In this document: positions 1 to 8,115 of the stretch, one piece after another
How the letters are laid out: each line of letters opens with the position of its first letter
Numbering within the stretch: the first letter of the stretch is position 1
Source of the DNA: Primorskyibacter aestuariivivens
GTDB lineage: Bacteria > Pseudomonadota > Alphaproteobacteria > Rhodobacterales > Rhodobacteraceae
Direction: 5' to 3'
NCBI RefSeq assembly: GCF_028023675.1
Contig: NZ_JAQIOZ010000011.1
Span: 62,001-126,000 of the forward strand
Length of the DNA: 64,000 bases
Position numbers and translations under genes: made by a program
The notes under the pieces: generated by a model
Database searches by the model: none
The model's input: the letters and a program-made list of their open reading frames with translations, nothing else
What the model was told of the DNA's origin: nothing

Positions 1-1343
1 GGATCGCCCTTGGCGAAATTGCAGACATTGACCACGATGGGGCGCTGCTCTTGCGGGAACTTCGCCTGCGACCGCATCGCCGAACACCATGCGCCCGAGC
101 GTTTGGAGCCACGGGCAAAATAGTCTCCGATGAACACCGCGACATGCGCGCCCCCGCGCGTCACCTCCCATGCACGGGCATCCGCGTGATAGAGCGGCAC
201 ATCCAGTGCCCGGAACTCCAACCCAAAGAGCCGGTTGGCGCAATCAAACGCCGCTGCGATCATCTGATCCAGCGACAGGTAAGGCTTCAGCGCCGCCTCA
301 TCCAGATCATGCTCCGCCTTGCGCCGTTTCTCGGCGTAGTAACGCCAGTCCCATGGCTCCAGCGCGCCGTTGATGCCGTCGTCTCGCATCATCTCTTCCA
401 GCACGCGCCCATCCGCTTCGGCCCGCGCCTTGGCCGGCTCCCAGACCGCCATGAGCAACTCGCGCACCTTGTCCGGATTGCCCGCCATCTCGGTTTCCAG
501 CTTGTAAGACGCGAAATCCGGATATCCGAGCAGCTTTGCTCGCTCCTCGCGCAGCGCCAGAATTTCCGCCGCAATGTCCCGGTTGTCGGTCTCGCCACCA
601 TTGGCCCCGCGCGCGACCCAGGCCTTGTAGGCCCGCTCACGCAGGTCCCGACGCGGCGAGAATTGCAGGAACGGCGTGATCAGCGACCGCGATAACGTCA
701 CAACCGGCCCCGTTGTGCCGCGCTCCTTGCCCGCCGCGCGGGCCGCATCCACGGCAAACCCCGGCAACCCATCAAGATCATCTTCGGACAATTCCATGAA
801 CCAGTCGCGCTCATCCGCCAAAAGGTTCTGGGTAAACGCCGTGCCCAACTCCGCCAGCCGCTGTTTGACCGCTTTCATGCGCTCGGCTGCGTTCCCTTGC
901 AGCGCAGCGCCCGCGCGGACGAAATTGCGATGGGTCAGCATCAGCACCCGGCGCTGTTCGTCGTTCAGGTCGAGCGAGTCACGTGCCTCCCAAACCGCAT
1001 TGATCCGCGCAAACAGCTTTTCATTCCCGTAGATCGCTGATGAATGCGCCGCGAGCTTGGGCGAAAATTCCCGCATCAACTCTTCGCGCCTGGGGTTGCT
1101 GTCACTGCCCGCGATGTTGAAAAACACCCCCGCAACCCGGTCCAGCGCCGCGCCCGTCGCCATCAGCCCCTCGATCGTATTGGCAAATGTCGGCGGCTCG
1201 GAATTGTTGGCCACGGCCTCCACCTCGGCCAGATCCTCGGCCAGCGCGACCTCCAGCGCCGGGGCAAAATCCGCATCGGTGAAATCGCCAAAGGGCGGCA
1301 ACCCGAACGGCCCGTCCCATTCCTTCAACAAGACATTGTCCAC
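1..1343 (-). CDS. M3-family oligopeptidase (Dcp/PrlC-like), N-terminal part only
   Basis: This is the N-terminal portion, about 447 residues, of a zinc metallopeptidase of the M3 (thimet oligopeptidase/peptidyl-dipeptidase) family; the gene runs off the left edge. The reading frame is open to base 1 and shows the long alpha-helical N-terminal region of the family, including stretches such as LGYPDFASYKLE and NRDIAAEILALREERAKLLG. The HExxH zinc site lies beyond the window and could not be checked. The start was chosen at the GTG at 1343: an AGGAGG sits 7 bases upstream, whereas the other in-frame GTG at 1349 would be only 1 base from it. It follows the MoeB-like gene directly. M3 enzymes degrade short peptides in the cytoplasm. 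The family call is firm; Dcp versus oligopeptidase A is open. Confidence 0.85.
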   Translation of the reverse strand, partial: MDNVLLKEWDGPFGLPPFGDFTDADFAPALEVALAEDLAEVEAVANNSEPPTFANTIEGLMATGAALDRVAGVFFNIAGSDSNPRREELMREFSPKLAAHSSAIYGNEKLFARINAVWEARDSLDLNDEQRRVLMLTHRNFVRAGAALQGNAAERMKAVKQRLAELGTAFTQNLLADERDWFMELSEDDLDGLPGFAVDAARAAGKERGTTGPVVTLSRSLITPFLQFSPRRDLRERAYKAWVARGANGGETDNRDIAAEILALREERAKLLGYPDFASYKLETEMAGNPDKVRELLMAVWEPAKARAEADGRVLEEMMRDDGINGALEPWDWRYYAEKRRKAEHDLDEAALKPYLSLDQMIAAAFDCANRLFGLEFRALDVPLYHADARAWEVTRGGAHVAVFIGDYFARGSKRSGAWCSAMRSQAKFPQEQRPIVVNVCNFAKGD

Positions 1344-1345
1344 GC

Positions 1346-2401
1346 TCACCCCTCCTGTTTCTCACCACATACCGGGCAATCCGCCCGCCGCTTCAGCCCG
1401 ATCTTGCGCGTCTCGCTCCAGAGCGCATCGTAAATCAGCATCTCACCGCGCAAAGGCGCGCCCGCATCCGCCAAAAGCTTGATCGCCTCCACCGCCATCA
1501 TCGCCCCCACCACGCCGGGCAGCGGTCCCAAAACCCCCGCCTCGGAACAGGACGGGGCCAGCCCCGGCGCGGGGGCCTCGGGGAAGACGCATTGATAGCA
1601 CGGCGCGCCACGGGACGGGTCAAAGATGCTCAATTGCCCCTCCCACTGGCTCAACGCACCTGAGATCAGAGGCACCCCTTTGGCGACCGCCGCCCGGTTG
1701 GCCAGATAGCGGGTGTCGAAATTATCCGTCCCGTCCAGCACCAGATCGTAATCGTCGAACAGCTCCCCGGCGATCTCCTCGGTCAGCCGCCGGTGATAGG
1801 GGCGAACCGTCACATAGGGGTTCTGCGCCTCCATCGCCGCCTTGGCGGAAAATACCTTGGGCATGCCGATGTCAGCATCGCGGTGGATCACCTGCCGCTG
1901 CAGATTGGCGTTTTCGACCACATCGTCATCGATCACCCCGATGGTCCCCACACCCGCCGCCGCGAGATATTGCAACGCAGGCGCGCCCAGCCCCCCCGCG
2001 CCAATCACCAGAACCCGCGCGCGCCGCAGACGCATCTGACCCGGCCCGCCCAACTCGCGCAGCACAATATGGCGCGCATAGCGCTCCAGCTCTGTTTCAC
2101 TCAGCTTGTCCGTCATAGGCTTCGGCGCATCCTTTTCTTCCTGCCCTCTGGCCCTGTCCCTGACGCGGCCCAGCACCCGGCGATACCCCATCACCAGCGC
2201 GACGCCCCCCGCCAGAATCAGCCACAATGCCGGATCGCCGCCGGTCGCCTCGCGCAGCGGATGGCCATCGGGAAACAGCAGCTGTATCCCCATCACGGCC
2301 ACGAACAAAAGCCCGATCAACGGCCAGCGCGCCGCGCGCGGCATGCCCAGCGCCCAGCCCGCGCCCCAGATCGCCGCCGCCATGGCCAGAACCAACAGCA
2401 T
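1346..2401 (-). CDS. moeB: MoeB/ThiF-family sulfur-carrier adenylyltransferase with membrane-segment N-terminus
   Basis: E1-like enzyme that adenylates the C-terminal Gly-Gly of a sulfur-carrier protein (MoaD or ThiS) for molybdopterin or thiamine synthesis. The 351-residue product has the nucleotide-binding GAGGLG at 134-139, DGTDNFDTR at 223-231, zinc cysteine pairs at 268/271 and 342/345, and Cys285 in the PSCSEAG loop. It ends after the second zinc pair, so there is no C-terminal rhodanese domain. Unlike classical MoeB (about 250 residues) it begins with about 95 extra residues holding two hydrophobic segments (about 1-42 and 57-72), which suggests membrane anchoring. Its ATG shares one base with the dut stop (TGATG), so the two genes are probably translationally coupled. 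The carrier substrate cannot be told from sequence. Confidence 0.88.
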   Translation of the reverse strand: MLLVLAMAAAIWGAGWALGMPRAARWPLIGLLFVAVMGIQLLFPDGHPLREATGGDPALWLILAGGVALVMGYRRVLGRVRDRARGQEEKDAPKPMTDKLSETELERYARHIVLRELGGPGQMRLRRARVLVIGAGGLGAPALQYLAAAGVGTIGVIDDDVVENANLQRQVIHRDADIGMPKVFSAKAAMEAQNPYVTVRPYHRRLTEEIAGELFDDYDLVLDGTDNFDTRYLANRAAVAKGVPLISGALSQWEGQLSIFDPSRGAPCYQCVFPEAPAPGLAPSCSEAGVLGPLPGVVGAMMAVEAIKLLADAGAPLRGEMLIYDALWSETRKIGLKRRADCPVCGEKQEG

Positions 2402-2856
2402 CAGGACACTCCTGTTGAGCCGAAACCACTCGCCCCGCGCGCCGTTTCATCAAGGCTCTCGACGAGTTCGAAGGCCGCCTGCACCACCGGTGCCAGCACC
2501 ATCTGCGCGATACGCATACCGTGCGTGATCTCGAACGGCGCATCCCCGGCATTCATCACGATCACCCCCAAGGGTCCGCGATAATCACTGTCAATCGTGC
2601 CGGGCGCATTGGGCAGCGTGATCCCGTGTTTGAGCGCCAATCCGGAGCGCGGCCTGATCTGCACCTCGAACCCCTCCGGCACCGCCACCCGCAGTCCCGT
2701 GGGCACCAGCACCCGCGCGCCCGGATGCAACACCACCCCGTCGCACTCCGGAAAATTCGCCCGCAGATCGGCCCCCGCCGATCCTGCAGTCTCATAGCAC
2801 GGCAAGCCAAGCGACCGATCAGCGCCTGCATCCCACATGAGTTTCAAAGCAACCAC
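2401..2856 (-). CDS. dut: deoxyuridine 5'-triphosphate nucleotidohydrolase
   Basis: Trimeric dUTPase that hydrolyses dUTP to dUMP and pyrophosphate, keeping uracil out of DNA and feeding thymidylate synthesis. The 151-residue length is normal for the family. All five motifs are visible: AGADLRA (motif I), [11 protein letters not shown] (II), GTIDSDYRG (III, with the catalytic Asp), RIAQMV (IV) and the C-terminal GFGSTG arm (V). It lies between coaBC and the MoeB-like gene on the minus strand, as in many Rhodobacterales. A hairpin-like intergenic repeat separates it from coaBC. Function is near certain. Confidence 0.97.
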   Translation of the reverse strand: MVALKLMWDAGADRSLGLPCYETAGSAGADLRANFPECDGVVLHPGARVLVPTGLRVAVPEGFEVQIRPRSGLALKHGITLPNAPGTIDSDYRGPLGVIVMNAGDAPFEITHGMRIAQMVLAPVVQAAFELVESLDETARGASGFGSTGVS

Positions 2857-2863
2857 GCCCCGC

Positions 2864-2900
2864 CCTTCATCTTGCCAAATAAACTCCCGCCGGAGGCTCC
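2864..2900. repeat. dispersed intergenic repeat, family A copy 1
   Basis: A 33-base block in the coaBC-dut spacer (CTTCATCTTGCC, then 4 variable bases, then AAACTCCCGCCGGAGGC) recurs at 50457-50487 with only 3 differences. CTCCCGCCGGAG is an interrupted palindrome. Between two co-oriented genes it may act as a processing or attenuation signal; that role is inference. Confidence 0.7.
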
Positions 2901-2907
2901 CGAAATC

Positions 2908-4101
2908 TCAACCAAGCGCCTCCGCCAGCCTCTGTGCCAACCGCTCAGCGACCTGATCCTTGCCCATGCGCGGCCATGCCTCGGCCCCGTCATCAGAGAT
3001 CAGCACCACGGCATTCTCGGACCCGCCCATGATCCCGGTCTCCGGGCTCACATCATTGGCGACGATCCAGTCGCAGCCTTTGCGCTCCCGTTTGGCCGTG
3101 GCATGGGCGACAACATCATCCGTTTCGGCCGCAAACCCCACCACCAATCCCGGCCGCCCGGTCTTCATCTGCGCCACTGTGGCAAGGATGTCGGGGTTTT
3201 CCGCAAAGCTTAGGGTGGGCATTTTGCCCACCTCTTTCTTGATCTTGGACGCGCTCGCCCCGTCCACCCGCCAATCCGCCACCGCCGCGGCAAAGATCGC
3301 GGCATCGACCGGCAGGGCGGCCTCAACCGCCTCCAGCATCTGTTGGGCTGTCTCTACCTGGTGCAGCACCACACCATCCGGCGGGGCCACATCCGCAGGC
3401 CCCGTCACAAAGACCACCTGGGCCCCCAGCGACACCAGGGCCCGCGCAATCGCCGTCCCCTGCGCACCCGAGGACCGGTTGGCGATATAGCGCACCGGGT
3501 CAATCGGCTCATGCGTGGGCCCGGAGGTGACCAGCACGCGCCTGCCCGCCAATGGCCCTGCGTTGAAATGCGCCTCCAGCGCCGCAATGATGTCGGGCAC
3601 CTCCGACAACCGCCCTGGCCCGAACTCACCACAGGCCATATCGCCCGCCTCCGGCCCGACAACGCGCACACCGTCGCCCCGCAGAAGCGCGAGATTGCGC
3701 TGCGTCGCGGGATGCTCCCACATACGCACATTCATCGCGGGCGCGATCATCACCGGCGTATCCGTGGCCATAAGCAGGGTCGTGGCCAGGTCGCCCGCCA
3801 ATCCCTGCGCCATTTTCGCCATCAGGTCCGCCGTTGCCGGGGCCACCAACACAAGATCGGCCACGCGGGACAGCTGGATATGCCCCATCTCCGCCTCTTT
3901 GGTGAGATCAAAGAGGTCACGATGCACCTCTTCCCCCGCCAGGGCCGACACGCTCAGCGGAGTGACGAGTTCCTCTGCCGCGCGCGTCATGACCGGCGTC
4001 ACCGACGCGCCGCGTTCGCGCAGGCGGCGGATCAGGTCAAGACACTTGTAGGCGGCAATCCCGCCCCCGATGATCAGCAAAATCCGTTTGCCTGCCAGCA
4101 T
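2908..4101 (-). CDS. coaBC: bifunctional phosphopantothenoylcysteine decarboxylase / phosphopantothenate-cysteine ligase
   Basis: Carries out two coenzyme A steps: ligation of cysteine to 4'-phosphopantothenate (CoaB) and decarboxylation to 4'-phosphopantetheine (CoaC, FMN-dependent). The N-terminal flavoprotein half shows GGGIAAYK near residue 10, the PAMNVRMW loop and the MACGEFG segment containing the active-site Cys. The C-terminal half has TSGPTHEPIDPVRYIANRSS for nucleotide binding and AAVADW followed by KIKK. The start was placed at the ATG at 4101, with AGGG 9 bases upstream; an in-frame ATG at 4110 is possible. About 397 residues is the normal fused length. panB and panC, which supply the precursor pathway, lie at 50.5-52.2 kb in this window. 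Confidence 0.95.
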   Translation of the reverse strand: MLAGKRILLIIGGGIAAYKCLDLIRRLRERGASVTPVMTRAAEELVTPLSVSALAGEEVHRDLFDLTKEAEMGHIQLSRVADLVLVAPATADLMAKMAQGLAGDLATTLLMATDTPVMIAPAMNVRMWEHPATQRNLALLRGDGVRVVGPEAGDMACGEFGPGRLSEVPDIIAALEAHFNAGPLAGRRVLVTSGPTHEPIDPVRYIANRSSGAQGTAIARALVSLGAQVVFVTGPADVAPPDGVVLHQVETAQQMLEAVEAALPVDAAIFAAAVADWRVDGASASKIKKEVGKMPTLSFAENPDILATVAQMKTGRPGLVVGFAAETDDVVAHATAKRERKGCDWIVANDVSPETGIMGGSENAVVLISDDGAEAWPRMGKDQVAERLAQRLAEALG

Positions 4102-4223
4102 GTTGTGCATCCCTGTTACCCGCCCCAAAGCTTACGGCCTGTCCAGCATCACCACAACCCATCCAAACGGTTGACCTCTAGGGTGGCAGCCTTCAGGCTT
4201 CGCAAAGCGATACGGAGTTTGCC

Positions 4224-4694
4224 ATGCGTCGCCTGATCCTCTTTCTTGCCAGTCATGGCCTTGTTTTTGCCGCAGGCTTCGCGCTTGGCATCTACCTTTT
4301 GCCGATCCTGACCGCACCGGACAATCCCGATGCCGCCATGCTCGAAGCCCGGTCGCAAAACGCCCGGTTTGAGGCCGCGTTCACCCGCGATCTTGCAGGC
4401 AGTGATTTCCTGCACTGGGGCGAAGGCCGCGTCAGCCTCACCGACAGTCAGATCGTGCATATGGGGGCGTTGGCGCCCGGCCCCGATTACAAGCTCTACC
4501 TGACCACCGCATTTGTCGAGGACGAGGCCGGGTTTGAAGCACTTAAATCCGATGCCGCCCTGATCGGAGATGTAAAAACCTTTGGTGGGTTTCTGCTCGA
4601 TATACCCGAAGGGGTCGACATCACCGAATACACCACGGTTGTCGTGTGGTGCGAAAGTTTTGGGGAATTCATCACCGCCGCGAAATATCGCTGA
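4224..4694 (+). CDS. membrane-anchored DM13-domain protein
   Basis: A 156-residue protein with one N-terminal hydrophobic helix (about residues 4-28) and a single DM13-like domain. Family features are the HWGEGRVSL stretch, the GPDYKLYL strand, and the C-terminal TTVVVWCESFGEFITAAKY segment with its conserved Cys. DM13 domains are proposed to take part in extracytoplasmic electron transfer or redox chemistry, sometimes next to DOMON domains; nothing here shows a partner. It stands alone on the plus strand between coaBC (divergent) and the ChaN-like gene (convergent, 9 bases apart). Domain assignment is good; function is unknown. Confidence 0.78.
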   Translation: MRRLILFLASHGLVFAAGFALGIYLLPILTAPDNPDAAMLEARSQNARFEAAFTRDLAGSDFLHWGEGRVSLTDSQIVHMGALAPGPDYKLYLTTAFVEDEAGFEALKSDAALIGDVKTFGGFLLDIPEGVDITEYTTVVVWCESFGEFITAAKYR

Positions 4695-4703
4695 GCCACC
4701 CTG

Positions 4704-5468
4704 CTAGCGAAAAGTGGCGCATGGATCATCCCGTTCCGGCGCATCGCTTGTCGCCATCTGGTCAAATGACCCGTGTGGCGGTTGATCCGGTTCCCCCTGC
4801 CCCAGCGCAAAGACCGCGATCCCCGGTTGCACCCGCGCCAGATAGACCGGAACACCCCAATCCTTGCGCGCATGGCCGTTCCCGGTGATCAGCACCACGG
4901 GCGCGCCATATCTGTCCAGAACCGCCAGCACAGAGCGCGCGAAACTCGCGTCCCGCAGCCGCTGCGCCTCGACCATGCCGCCCATCATCTCCATCGGCAT
5001 CGCCTCGCAATGGGCGGCGAATTGCAGCGCTTTGCGGGCCTCAAGCTCCTCTGGTGACAGCGCCTCGGTCAGCCCATAGGCATCGGCCTCTTCGCCGAAC
5101 ACCGCCGCCGCGCCATTGGAAAACGCCTGCCGCACCTGCTCATGTGGCAACGCCGCCCCAAGGATGCGCGGAGAGGCCACCAGAACCCCGGCATAGTCCG
5201 ACATATTGAACCACGCCACATCCTGTGCCGCCCCGGCCATGACCTCAGGATCGCGCGCCACGCCGTCCAACATCGCGGCTTCATCCGGTGTCAGCATCTC
5301 GAACACCACGGCGCGCGGCGCGATCTCGCGGATCAGCGCGGCCTGCCGCGCGTGGTGGCCGGGATTGTCATGCAACTCCCCCAAAATCACCACATCCGCA
5401 TCAAAAGAGCCCGCCGCCCAAACGGGCCACGGGCTCAGCATCACCAGAAACGCAATCACATATCTCAT
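4704..5468 (-). CDS. ChaN-like haem-binding-fold lipoprotein/periplasmic protein
   Basis: A 254-residue exported protein (signal peptide about 1-19, cleavage after AWA) of the ChaN/Tiki-like fold. The family signature LGELHDNPGHH follows the mature N-terminus, and the second conserved block GNGHARKD appears near residue 196. Characterised ChaN proteins bind haem and are thought to act in iron or haem handling; the haem-ligand residues were not verified. Its ATG overlaps the rpoH stop codon (ATGA), so it is translationally coupled to the sigma factor and should be produced with it under the RpoE-like promoter. A haem-binding protein in a photo-oxidative stress unit makes sense but is inference. 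Confidence 0.8.
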   Translation of the reverse strand: MRYVIAFLVMLSPWPVWAAGSFDADVVILGELHDNPGHHARQAALIREIAPRAVVFEMLTPDEAAMLDGVARDPEVMAGAAQDVAWFNMSDYAGVLVASPRILGAALPHEQVRQAFSNGAAAVFGEEADAYGLTEALSPEELEARKALQFAAHCEAMPMEMMGGMVEAQRLRDASFARSVLAVLDRYGAPVVLITGNGHARKDWGVPVYLARVQPGIAVFALGQGEPDQPPHGSFDQMATSDAPERDDPCATFR

Positions 5469-6343
5469 GCGAGGAAGTGTTGCACCTCGCGGCTCTGGCC
5501 TTCAAGCGACTTGCGCATCTTCTGGAAGGCCGCAGCCTCAAGCTGGCGCACGCGTTCCTTGGACAGGCCCAGCTCATTGCCAAGACTTTCCAGTGTGCGG
5601 GCATCCTCGCGCAGCTTGCGTTCGCGCACGATAAAGCGCTCGCGCTCGTTCAACCCGTTCATCGCGGTCACAAGCCATTCACGCAGCTGTTCGGTGTCAT
5701 GGGAATGCTCAACCTGCTCAGCCGCCTGCGGGCCTTCGTCCTCCAGCGTGTCGATCCATTCCCGGCCCTCATCCTCGACCGATTGCGTGGCGTTGAGCGA
5801 AAAGTCGGACCCGGACAGACGCCCTTCCATCATTTCCACATCCGCCAAAGGCACGCCGATCTCGGCGGCGATCTTGTGGCGCAATTGCCAGCCGTCCAGT
5901 TCCTCGCCCTGTTGTGCGGCCTCGCGCTCGATCTGGGCCTGAACACGGCGCATGTTGAAAAACAGCGATTTCTGCGACGAGGTCGATCCGGTACGCACCA
6001 TCGACCAGTTGCGCATCACGTAATCCTGAATGCTCGCCTTGATCCACCAGACCGCATAGGTCGAAAAGCGCACGCCGCGATCCGGGTCAAACTTGTCCGC
6101 CGCTTTCATAAGGCCAAGACCGGCCTCCTGAATCAGATCATTCATCGGAGCGCCGTAGCGCCGGAATTTGGCCGCCATGGAGATGGCGAGCCGCATGTAG
6201 GCGGTGATCAGCCTGTGCAGCGCCTCTTCGTCGCGCTCATCCCGCCACGCATAGGCCAGTTTCCGTTCCGTCTCCGCATCCAGCAACTCGGCTTTCATTG
6301 CCGCGCGGGACAAGCGTCTGTCGTCTGTCATGTCCAGTGCCAT
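5465..6343 (-). CDS. rpoH2: RNA polymerase sigma-32 family factor, RpoHII type
   Basis: A 292-residue group 3 sigma factor. Region 2 contains DLIQEAGLGLMKAADKFDP and FSTYAVWWIKASIQDYVMRNW; the RpoH box is present as QKSLFFNMRR; region 4 ends with LGNELGLSKERVRQLEAAAF, the helix-turn-helix for the -35 element. The N-terminus (MALD..., AELLDAETE) resembles what I remember of Rhodobacter RpoHII rather than RpoHI, which has a longer, different N-terminus. In Rhodobacter sphaeroides RpoHII acts below RpoE-ChrR in the singlet-oxygen response. A GGGGGAG precedes the ATG. A matching ECF-type promoter lies 44 bases upstream of the start. The RpoH call is certain, the HII subtype likely. Confidence 0.92.
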   Translation of the reverse strand: MALDMTDDRRLSRAAMKAELLDAETERKLAYAWRDERDEEALHRLITAYMRLAISMAAKFRRYGAPMNDLIQEAGLGLMKAADKFDPDRGVRFSTYAVWWIKASIQDYVMRNWSMVRTGSTSSQKSLFFNMRRVQAQIEREAAQQGEELDGWQLRHKIAAEIGVPLADVEMMEGRLSGSDFSLNATQSVEDEGREWIDTLEDEGPQAAEQVEHSHDTEQLREWLVTAMNGLNERERFIVRERKLREDARTLESLGNELGLSKERVRQLEAAAFQKMRKSLEGQSREVQHFLA

Positions 6344-6386
6344 GTTCGCTCCCCCGGTTTGACTTTGTTTCTGTGTCTGACACCGT

Positions 6387-6415
6387 GTCTACGCAGGTCA
6401 TTGCAAACCGGATCA
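6387..6415 (-). promoter_or_regulatory. predicted RpoE (ECF)-type promoter for rpoHII-chaN
   Basis: On the minus strand TGATCC (6415-6410) is followed after 16 bases by CGTAGA (6393-6388; equivalently 18 bases to TAGAC). This resembles the Rhodobacter RpoE-ChrR promoter pattern (TGATCC, then a TAAGA-like element). Transcription would begin near 6380, leaving about a 37-base leader before the rpoH ATG. Confidence 0.6.
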
Positions 6416-6536
6416 AAAGAAACACCTGAAACTCTCCTTTAGACATGGGTACCCAAAAGCCATTTCACAATCCGTGATGGAGGGCCGCACAATTGGCAAT
6501 TGGACGGCAAACAGACATCGCGATAGCGTTCGCGCC

Positions 6537-7406
6537 ATGACAGATATGCTTTATATCGGCGATTACGCCTATTCTTCCTGGTCCTTGCGCGGCTGGCTGC
6601 TGTTCCGCCGCTTCGGGCTTCCCTGTGCCGTGCAACGGGTGGATTTCCATGCCGCCGAGGTGCGTGAACAACTGACTGATATTGCCCCTGCGCGCACGGT
6701 CCCGTCAGTGAAATTCTCGGATGGCGGGTTGGCGTGGGACTCGCTTGCGCTGGCCGAGGAACTGGCCAGCCGCCACCCCAAGGCCGGGCTGTGGCCCGTC
6801 GATCCGGTCCTGCGCGCCACCGCCCGCAGTCTGGCTGCCGAAATGCATTCGGGCTTTGGCGCGTTGCGTGGATTTTGCCCGATGAACACACGGACTGCCT
6901 ACACGGATGTCCCGGTCTCGGAAGCGCTGCAGGCCGACCTGACCCGGATCGAGGAGATCTGGGACTTCGCTCTGGCGCAGTCAGGCGGGCCATGGCTCTG
7001 CGGCGACTATTCGGTTGCAGATGCGTTTTACGCGCCGGTCGCGGCCCGGGTCGCGGGGTATTCGCTGCATGTGGGCGACACCGCGCGTGCCTATGTGGAG
7101 CGCCACCTTTCCGACCCGGCCTTCCGCCAGTTCCGCGCCATGGGGCTGGTCTCCGGCGTCACCTTGCCCTGGTATGAACAGGCGTTCCCGAAAATCGATT
7201 GGCCCGGCCCCGCGCCACGCCCGGCCCACCCTGTGGACGCTGGCCCATCGGTCAACGCGGCCTGCCCCTATTCCGGCAATCCGGTCACGCATTTCATGGA
7301 AATGGACGGACAGGTCTGGGGCTTCTGCAACGCCTTCTGCCGGGACAAGACCGTGGCCGACCCCGAAGCCTGGCCCGAGTTCATGGCCATGGTCGAGACC
7401 GGTTGA
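6537..7406 (+). CDS. glutathione S-transferase with C-terminal YHS/TRASH-like cysteine motif
   Basis: A 289-residue GST-superfamily protein. The N-terminal thioredoxin-like half begins LYIGDYAYSSWSLRGWLL, the usual YSSWSLRG start of this bacterial GST group, with VPSVKFSDGGLAWDSLA (cis-Pro and the glutathione-binding Asp-Ser); the all-helical C-terminal half spans about 95-225. After this an extra tail of about 50 residues carries CPYSGNPV, then GQVWGFCNAFC and DPEAWPEF, closely matching the YHS/TRASH metal-binding pattern. The ATG at 6537 fits family starts; ATG 6546 is an alternative. It is transcribed away from rpoHII, sharing that intergenic region. The substrate is unknown. Confidence 0.85.
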   Translation: MTDMLYIGDYAYSSWSLRGWLLFRRFGLPCAVQRVDFHAAEVREQLTDIAPARTVPSVKFSDGGLAWDSLALAEELASRHPKAGLWPVDPVLRATARSLAAEMHSGFGALRGFCPMNTRTAYTDVPVSEALQADLTRIEEIWDFALAQSGGPWLCGDYSVADAFYAPVAARVAGYSLHVGDTARAYVERHLSDPAFRQFRAMGLVSGVTLPWYEQAFPKIDWPGPAPRPAHPVDAGPSVNAACPYSGNPVTHFMEMDGQVWGFCNAFCRDKTVADPEAWPEFMAMVETG

Positions 7407-7421
7407 AACGCTTGCAGCGCG

Positions 7422-8003
7422 TCAGTTCCCGGCGCGCTGCATCATCATCTCATGTACCGCCTGCATGCCGCGTTCCGCCATATCGGTCACTTCCGCCGCA
7501 TGGACCTGCATCGCTTCAACCACGTCCGGATCATCGGAGGTCTGGATCACGACAAGGCCCTCATCCGTCACCTCTACATCCGACAGGATGCGCTCGCCCC
7601 GGGCAAAGAAGATGTCCAGCGTCGGGCTCTGGATGAAAATCCTGGGGTCATCCTTTTGCCCTACCCGGTCGATCATGCCCACCGCATGGCTGACCAGCGC
7701 TTCCATCACCGCCGGGTCCGAAGACCGCGTCACGGTGCGAATGCCATTGGGCAGGTTTTCAACCTCGCGGCTCAGCGTCTGGAAGTTCCGGAACAGAACC
7801 GCAAGTTCGGCGCTTTCCTCGGGCGTGGCGTTTTCTCCGCGCAGACCGGGCATATTGACCTCGTCATGGCCCGTCCCGTCGTCCCCATGCATGTGACCAT
7901 GCCCGCCGCCATGACCGTGCATCTGTGCAAACGCCGCATAGCCACCGCCCAGCGTCAGCACCACTCCGATCACCGCAACCGTGCGCCGTGCAAATTTCGC
8001 CAT
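7422..8003 (-). CDS. uncharacterised exported His-rich protein with an internal duplication
   Basis: I do not recognise a named family. The 193-residue product has a signal peptide (about 1-26, ending AAFA), then a His/Gly/Met-rich stretch (MHGHGGGHGHMHGDD, residues 28-42) that could bind copper, zinc or nickel. Two similar segments follow: SSDPAVMEALVSHAVGMID (about 94-112) and SDDPDVVEAMQVHAAEVTD (about 156-174), sharing S-x-D-P-x-V-x-E-A-x3-H-A, and so look like a duplicated helix bearing a conserved His. It converges on the GST gene (15-base gap). A periplasmic metal-binding or stress role is possible but not shown. Confidence 0.7.
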   Translation of the reverse strand: MAKFARRTVAVIGVVLTLGGGYAAFAQMHGHGGGHGHMHGDDGTGHDEVNMPGLRGENATPEESAELAVLFRNFQTLSREVENLPNGIRTVTRSSDPAVMEALVSHAVGMIDRVGQKDDPRIFIQSPTLDIFFARGERILSDVEVTDEGLVVIQTSDDPDVVEAMQVHAAEVTDMAERGMQAVHEMMMQRAGN

Positions 8004-8029
8004 CTCAATACCCCATCACATTCAAAATA

Positions 8030-8043
8030 ATTGATACATCAAT
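8030..8043. promoter_or_regulatory. perfect inverted repeat upstream of the His-rich gene
   Basis: ATTGAT-AC-ATCAAT lies 27 bases upstream of the His-rich gene start. The half-sites resemble FNR (TTGAT/ATCAA), but the spacer is 2 rather than 4 bases, so FNR binding is unlikely. It may be an operator for another dimeric regulator. Confidence 0.35.
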
Positions 8044-8100
8044 CCAGAACGGGCGCATAGCCCGCATGTCTCACCTCTGCGCGAGGTTTCTGGCAGCGCG

Positions 8101-8115
8101 TTAACCAATCCTAAA
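8101..8115 (+). promoter_or_regulatory. CtrA-like site upstream of comM
   Basis: TTAA, 7 bases, TAAA: 7 of 8 defined positions of the CtrA full site (TTAA-N7-TTAA), 51-65 bases before the comM ATG. In Rhodobacter capsulatus the DNA-import genes needed to receive gene transfer agent DNA are controlled by CtrA. Short motif, so chance occurrence is possible. Confidence 0.4.

Noticed and set aside
7982-8003. Copper-export or CopZ-type gene assignment for the His-rich protein
   Set aside because: Apart from the His-rich stretch there is no metal-binding motif of a known copper family, so no function was assigned.
8030-8043. FNR-type binding site
   Set aside because: The half-sites TTGAT and ATCAA are separated by 2 bases, not 4, so the spacing is wrong for FNR/FnrL.
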